The notes beneath the pieces were generated by a model. The model saw only the letters and a list, made by a program, of their open reading frames with translations, did not search any database and was not told where the DNA came from. 64,000 nt of DNA, taken from assembly GCF_007827045.1 (NCBI RefSeq), contig NZ_RPFW01000001.1, positions 720,519-784,518 of the forward strand, given 5' to 3'. Positions 59,864 through 64,000 of this stretch are shown one piece after another (position 1 is the stretch's first letter; every line of letters starts with the position of its first letter). The translations under genes and the position numbers were made by a program. The stretch is from Trebonia kvetii. GTDB taxonomy: Bacteria > Actinomycetota > Actinomycetes > Streptosporangiales > Streptosporangiaceae.

Positions 59864-60733
59864 ATGGACAACCCGAACGGTCTCGGCGACGCTCTCGGTG
59901 GCAGTGCTCTCACGGGCAGTGCTCTCACCGGCGGCGGGCTCGCGGGCGGCCTCGGCGGTGCCGGCCTTTCCGGGGCTGGCCTCGGTAGTCTCGGCCTCGG
60001 TGGCGCTGGCCTCGGTAGCGGCGTCGGCGTGCTGGACAAGGCGCTGTCGGTGCTCGCCGCGGTGGAGAGCGGTCCGGCCACCCTAGCGCAGCTCGTCGCG
60101 GCGACCGGGCTCGCGCGGCCCACCACGCACCGGATCGCGGTTGCCCTCGAGCATCACCGGCTGCTGACGAGGGACGTTCAGGGCCGGTTCGTGCTCGGCC
60201 CGCGGATCGCCGAGCTCGCATCGGCGGCCGGCGAGGACCGGCTGCTCGCCGTCGCCCAGCCGATACTGAACCAGCTTCGTGACGTGACTGGGGAGAGCGC
60301 GCAGCTTTACCGGCGGCAGGCCGACGTCCGGGTCTGCGTCGCGGCCGCCGAGCGGTCAAGCGGGCTGCGGGATACCGTCCCGATCGGCAGCGCCCTGCCG
60401 ATGATCGCCGGCTCGGCCGCCCAGGTGCTGCTCGCCTGGGAGGAGGGCGAACGAATGCACCGCGGGCTGCGCGGCGCCAGGTTCACCGCGACCACGCTGG
60501 CCGGCGTCCGCCGCCGCGGCTGGGCGGCGAGCGCCGCCGAGCGGGAGGCCGGGGTCGCCTCGGTTTCCGCCCCGGTGCGCGGTCACGGCGGCAAGGTGCT
60601 CGCCGCCATCTCCGTGTCCGGGCCGATCGAGCGGCTGACCCGCTCCCCCGGCCGCCTGCACTCGGCGGCGGTCGTCGCGGCCGGCGAGCGAATCGGCGAA
60701 CTGCTGCGCGCCGATTCCGGCCACCACGCCTAG
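59864..60733 (+). CDS. ndgR: IclR-family regulator NdgR with Gly-rich N-terminal insert
   Basis: This 289-residue regulator is divergent from leu[20 protein letters not shown] and [20 protein letters not shown] form the winged helix, and [18 protein letters not shown] and [14 protein letters not shown] mark the effector domain. NdgR in Streptomyces controls leucine and other amino acid genes. Between MDNPN and VGVLDKA an insert of about 47 Gly/Leu/Ala/Ser residues (LGG, ALTG, AGLG, LGSL units) interrupts the normally short N-terminus. The ATG lies close to the operator-like repeat, so the transcript may be leaderless. Confidence 0.85.
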   Translation: MDNPNGLGDALGGSALTGSALTGGGLAGGLGGAGLSGAGLGSLGLGGAGLGSGVGVLDKALSVLAAVESGPATLAQLVAATGLARPTTHRIAVALEHHRLLTRDVQGRFVLGPRIAELASAAGEDRLLAVAQPILNQLRDVTGESAQLYRRQADVRVCVAAAERSSGLRDTVPIGSALPMIAGSAAQVLLAWEEGERMHRGLRGARFTATTLAGVRRRGWAASAAEREAGVASVSAPVRGHGGKVLAAISVSGPIERLTRSPGRLHSAAVVAAGERIGELLRADSGHHA

Positions 60734-61228
60734 CAGGTGCGCGCGGAACGCAGTGAGGTGTAGGTGAGATGTAGGGCCGCTGGGGCTGCTGAGGCTGCCG
60801 GGTTCGTCGGCCGGGATCAGCGGCGCCCTGGACTGGCTCCTCGACGAGTCTCAGCCCTCCTCGGCTGCCTCCAGAAGATCGTTTAGCGAATGGACTTGTA
60901 GTTACCGGGGCTATCACCCCGGTAGTGACACGGGCATTTTCGGAATGATCTTGGCGGAGGCGGCGGGCGGGGACGGAGGGTGCCGAAGCCGTTCCGGAAT
61001 CTGGACTTGAGGAACTTGGGCATCAGCTGCACCATTGGCAACAGAGGTTGCGGCGGGAACATCCGTCACAAAAATCCGCAAATGTTCGCGAAACGGGTAA
61101 AAACTGCCGCGATCATGGTGCCTTCGGTCCTACCGTTACCCTCCCTTACGGTCTTAGCCTCGGTACTGACAGGCGCAGCGGCGCGCACTGAAGCGAGAAG
61201 GGGTGCCGGAGATGAGAGGGTCGCGGCT
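60734..61228. other. Intergenic region between ndgR and the transhydrogenase operon
   Basis: No gene is recognised in these 495 bases. The 35-base repeat copy 2 lies at 60905-60939, and GCCGTTCCGGAATCTGG at 60988 recalls the other dispersed family. An AT-richer patch with TTCGCGAA near 61087 may be the pntAA promoter area. The frame open from 60980 encodes no conserved protein before 61229. Confidence 0.45.
60905..60939 (+). repeat. 35-base palindromic repeat, copy 2
   Basis: CCGGGG-CTATCA-CCCCGG forms the same 6-bp hairpin as the copy at 13103-13137 and is followed by TAGTGACACGGGCATTT. Thirty of 35 positions match. It is followed by TCGGAATGATCTTGG, which recalls the CCCGTTCGGAAT family. 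Confidence 0.55.
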
Positions 61229-62515
61229 GTGAAGGTGGCCGTCGTTAAGGAGAGCGCGCCCGGGGAACGACGCGTCGCCCTGGTTCCAGAGACCGTGCCG
61301 CGCCTGGTCCAGGCCGGTCTCCAGGTGCTCGTGGAGCGGGGCGCCGGCGACGGCGCATGGTTTCCCGATAGCGCCTATGCGGATGCCGGGGCGACCATCG
61401 TCAGCACCGAGGACCTGTACAGGGACGCAGACGTCGTCCTCACGGTGACCCGGCCCGACGACTCGGCGATCGGCAGGCTGCGTGCCGGGCAGGCGGTGAT
61501 CGGCATGCTCGCGCCGCTCGTCGACCCGCAGTTCGCCCGCGTGCTCGCGGAGCGCGGCGTCACCGCGATCTCGCTTGACGGGCTGCCGCGCACGCTGTCG
61601 CGGGCGCAGGGCATGGACGCGCTCACCTCGCAGGCCAACGTGGCAGGGTACAAGGCCGCGCTCGTCGCCGCCGAGGAGTACGGGCGGTTCTTCCCGCTGC
61701 TTATCACCGCGGCAGGCACGGCGCGGCCCGCGAAGCTGCTCGTGCTCGGCACCGGCGTCGCCGGGCTGCAGGCGATCGGCACCGCGCGCCGGCTCGGCGC
61801 CCAGGTCAGCGGCTACGACGTGCGGCCCGCCTCCAAGGGCGAGGTGGAGTCGCTCGGCGCCACGTTCCTCGAGCTGGCCTCGGCGGTCAGCGCCGTGGGC
61901 GAGGGCGGCTACGCCCGTGAGCTGACCGCGGAGGAGCGGGACGCGCAGCAGGCGGAGCTCGCCGCGCACATCGCCAGGCAGGACGTGATCATCACCACCG
62001 CGCAGGTGCCAGGACGACGGCCGCCGCTGCTCGTCACGGCGGACGCGGTGGCGGCGATGAGCCCGGGCTCGGTCATCGTGGACATGGGGTCGAGCCCGCT
62101 CGGCGGGAACGTGGCGGGGTCTGAGCCCGGCCGCACGGTGGTCACGTCGAACGGTGTCACGATCATCGGAGCGGAGAATCTGGCGGCATCCGTGCCGACG
62201 GCCTCGTCGAACGCGTACTCCCGCAACATCAGCGCGCTGCTGCTGCACCTCGTCGGCGGTTCCGCCGATGACCCGGCGAGCCGGACGCTTGCGGTCGACA
62301 CCACCGACGAGATCCAGGCGGGGGTCATCGTCGCCCACGGCGGCGAGCTGGTCCATCCCGCCGTCGCGAAGCTGCTCGACGCCGCAGAGCCCGCGAGCGG
62401 GCAGCCGGGGAGCGGGCAACCTGGGAGCGGTCCGCCCGCCAACGGGCACGCCGCGAGCGAACAGGCCGGCGGCGAAGACGCCGACGGCGAGCCGGCCGCG
62501 AACCAAAGGAGCTAG
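61229..62515 (+). CDS. pntAA: NAD(P) transhydrogenase subunit alpha 1
   Basis: This 428-residue NAD(H)-binding subunit moves hydride between NADH and NADP+. VKVAVVKESAPGERRVALVP opens it. FPLLITAAGTARPAKLLVLG and GTGVAGLQAIGTARRLGAQV are the Rossmann fold, and GYDVRPASKGEVESLGATFL follows. The last 45 residues are a Gly/Pro/Glu-rich tail. The GTG start has GAGAGGG nine bases upstream. It lies two bases before pntAB. Confidence 0.9.
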   Translation: MKVAVVKESAPGERRVALVPETVPRLVQAGLQVLVERGAGDGAWFPDSAYADAGATIVSTEDLYRDADVVLTVTRPDDSAIGRLRAGQAVIGMLAPLVDPQFARVLAERGVTAISLDGLPRTLSRAQGMDALTSQANVAGYKAALVAAEEYGRFFPLLITAAGTARPAKLLVLGTGVAGLQAIGTARRLGAQVSGYDVRPASKGEVESLGATFLELASAVSAVGEGGYARELTAEERDAQQAELAAHIARQDVIITTAQVPGRRPPLLVTADAVAAMSPGSVIVDMGSSPLGGNVAGSEPGRTVVTSNGVTIIGAENLAASVPTASSNAYSRNISALLLHLVGGSADDPASRTLAVDTTDEIQAGVIVAHGGELVHPAVAKLLDAAEPASGQPGSGQPGSGPPANGHAASEQAGGEDADGEPAANQRS

Positions 62516-62517
62516 CG

Positions 62518-62955
62518 ATGTCGACCGCCCTGGTCACCGACCTCACCATCTTCGTGCTCGCGCTGCTTGTCGGCATCGAGGTCATCGGTAAGGTACCCGC
62601 GACCCTGCACACGCCGCTGATGTCCGCGGCCAACTCGATTCACGGCATCGTGCTCGCGGGCGCGCTGCTCATCGGCCTGACCGCGCATAACGTCGTCGGG
62701 TACGTGCTGGCGTTCATCGCCGCGTTCTTCGCCGCCGCGAACGTGGTCGGCGGCTACCTGGTGACAGGCCGGATGCTGAAGATGTTCCGCCGCAAGGCAC
62801 AGCCGGCGCCGGCCGCGGCGGGTGCACCGGGCGCGGGCGTTACCGCGGCAGCAGGTGCCGCGGGTGCGGTGGGCGCGACGCCCACAGGGGGCAAGGCCTC
62901 CGCCAACGGGCACGCGGCGACCGCCGCGGCGTCGCAGCAGGACAAGCAGGCATAG
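62518..62955 (+). CDS. pntAB: NAD(P) transhydrogenase subunit alpha 2 (membrane part)
   Basis: This 145-residue protein has three membrane helices (TDLTIFVLALLVGIEVIG, SIHGIVLAGALLIGL and VVGYVLAFIAAFFAAANVVG) with the conserved GRM that ends the proton channel half. An Ala/Gly-rich tail of about 50 residues follows. CAAAGGAG precedes the ATG. In this split arrangement PntAA and PntAB together equal the E. coli alpha chain. Confidence 0.92.
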   Translation: MSTALVTDLTIFVLALLVGIEVIGKVPATLHTPLMSAANSIHGIVLAGALLIGLTAHNVVGYVLAFIAAFFAAANVVGGYLVTGRMLKMFRRKAQPAPAAAGAPGAGVTAAAGAAGAVGATPTGGKASANGHAATAAASQQDKQA

Positions 62956-62965
62956 GGGCACACCG

Positions 62966-64000
62966 ATGAGCACCTTCACCACGAACATCCAGCTTGTCTA
63001 CGTGCTCGCGGCGGCCTGCTTCGTCATCGGCCTGCACCTGATGAACTCGCCAGGGACCGCGCGGCGCGGCAACCAGGTCTCCACCGCGGGCATGGCCATC
63101 GCCATCATCGCGACGCTGGTCATCCTGATCCACGAAGGCTCGGTCACCGGGGTCGGCTGGACAGTGCTGATCGTCGGGTCGCTGCTCGGCTCGGCGGCAG
63201 GCCTGTATTCCGCGCGCACGGTGCAGATGACCGCGATGCCGCAGCTGGTGTCCATGTTCAACGCGGTCGGCGGCGGCGCGGCGGCGCTGGTCGCGGTCTA
63301 CGAGTACATCCACGACGAGTCGCTGCCTGGCGGTGTGCTCGGCACCACGTCGGTGTTCACCGTCCTCGACGTGATCATCGGCTCGGTCACGTTCACCGGA
63401 TCGCTCATCGCCGCGGGCAAGCTGCAGGGCGTCATCACCGGCAGCCCTATCGTGTTCAAGGGCGGCCGGGCGCTCAACGTGGCGCTCGCCGTGATCGCGC
63501 TCGGCACCGGCGCCTACATGTTCACCACGGCGTCGCTGCCCGCGCTGCTCATCCTGGTGCTCGCCTCGCTCGCGTTCGGCGTCATGATGGTGCTGCCGAT
63601 CGGCGGCGCGGACATGCCGGTGGTGATCTCGCTGTTGAACGCCTTCACCGGCACCGCGGTCGCGATGGCCGGGTTCGTCGTCGGCAACTGGGCGCTGATC
63701 ATCGCCGGCGCTCTGGTCGGCGCGTCGGGCGGCATCCTGACCAAGCTGATGGCGGACGCGATGAACCGCTCGCTCGCCAACATCATCATCGGCGGCTTCG
63801 GCACCGGCGACACGGCCGTCGCCGCCGCCGTGTCCGGCGACGCGCAGGTCCGCTCGATCGCCGCCGACGACGCCGCGATCCAGCTGGCCTACGCGTCCAA
63901 GGTCATCATCGTGCCCGGCTACGGCCTGGCTGCCGCGCAGGCGCAGCACGCCGTCGCGGAGCTGGCGACCCTGCTCGAATCGCGCGGCATCGAGGTGTCC
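62966..64000 (+). CDS. pntB: NAD(P) transhydrogenase subunit beta, C-terminus beyond window
   Basis: The first 345 codons are in the window without a stop. About nine membrane helices are visible (YVLAAACFVIGLHLM, GMAIAIIATLVILI, ALIIAGALVGASGGILTKLM), with the conserved MPQLVSMFNAVGGGAAALVA, split here as MPQLVSMFNAVGGG. The NADP-binding domain begins near the edge (SKVIIVPGYGLAAAQAQHAV). It completes the proton pump that makes NADPH at the expense of proton motive force. Confidence 0.95.
   Translation, partial: MSTFTTNIQLVYVLAAACFVIGLHLMNSPGTARRGNQVSTAGMAIAIIATLVILIHEGSVTGVGWTVLIVGSLLGSAAGLYSARTVQMTAMPQLVSMFNAVGGGAAALVAVYEYIHDESLPGGVLGTTSVFTVLDVIIGSVTFTGSLIAAGKLQGVITGSPIVFKGGRALNVALAVIALGTGAYMFTTASLPALLILVLASLAFGVMMVLPIGGADMPVVISLLNAFTGTAVAMAGFVVGNWALIIAGALVGASGGILTKLMADAMNRSLANIIIGGFGTGDTAVAAAVSGDAQVRSIAADDAAIQLAYASKVIIVPGYGLAAAQAQHAVAELATLLESRGIEVS

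Noticed and set aside
60980..61228. N-terminal extension of pntAA
   Set aside because: The 83 extra codons resemble no transhydrogenase, and the family start VKVAVVKE has its own GTG and ribosome-binding site.

Overview
The window is chromosomal DNA from a high-GC actinomycete, probably a Streptosporangiales-type soil organism; the genus cannot be fixed by eye. Evidence: very GC-rich third codon positions, many GTG/TTG starts, a Rv2901c-like DUF2469 gene beside rnhB, an F420-pathway cofC gene, an Rv3400/Rv3401-like beta-phosphoglucomutase/GH65 pair, an NdgR-type regulator divergent from leuCD, and three tandem signal peptidase I genes. No rRNA, tRNA, CRISPR array, prophage or complete insertion sequence was seen.

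Layout. 1-2953 is a decayed or accessory strip: the start of a CocE/NonD hydrolase, a fragment of an S53 (sedolisin-type) peptidase, a Phd/VapC-type toxin-antitoxin pair with a palindromic operator, a conserved hypothetical gene and a small gene remnant. 2985-4469 is the principal sigma factor. 4797-5552 is a 5'-truncated gene and 5549-6490 a membrane-anchored methyltransferase-like gene. 6492-12139 is a dihydroxyacetone island: glpF-dhaK-dhaL-ptsI on the minus strand, an IclR regulator on the plus strand, then dhaM-HPr on the minus strand. It appears to hold every protein needed to import glycerol or dihydroxyacetone and phosphorylate dihydroxyacetone from PEP. 12358-16256 carries ridA, a small membrane protein and the GH65/beta-phosphoglucomutase pair. 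16278-23198 is the classic actinobacterial block rpsP-khpA-rimM-trmD, rplS, lepB x3, rnhB, DUF2469 (minus). 23768-29042 is a complete branched-chain-amino-acid/amide-type ABC importer (binding protein, two ATPases, two permeases, the last fused to a DUF4190-like membrane domain). 29087-30616 is an ATP-dependent DNA ligase. 30633-45019 is a minus-strand housekeeping run (ffh, glnD, glnB, ftsY, smc, a coiled-coil small protein, mutM, rnc, rpmF, DUF177, coaD, rsmD), followed by recG; rpmB lies divergently. 48019-56519 holds thiL, a stand-alone AsnC/Lrp ligand domain, cofC, plsC, gpsA, a transsulfuration enzyme, a lipoprotein and ddl (thiL and ddl are supply genes for thiamine and peptidoglycan). 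56666-60733 holds the HU gene, leuD-leuC and divergent ndgR. 61229-64000 is a proton-translocating transhydrogenase operon (pntAA, pntAB, start of pntB).

Regulatory signals visible in the sequence include a near-perfect 12-bp inverted repeat before glpF with a matching half-site in the iclR/dhaM gap, a GlnR-type box before glnB, and repeated TCTCAC-type palindromes between leuC and ndgR.

The least explained structures are two intergenic nested inverted repeats (47850-47934 and 57388-57472). They share one architecture but have different, compensating stem sequences. Three families of short dispersed palindromes and in-frame tandem-repeat extensions on housekeeping proteins (rpsP, rnhB, one lepB, ndgR) are also notable.
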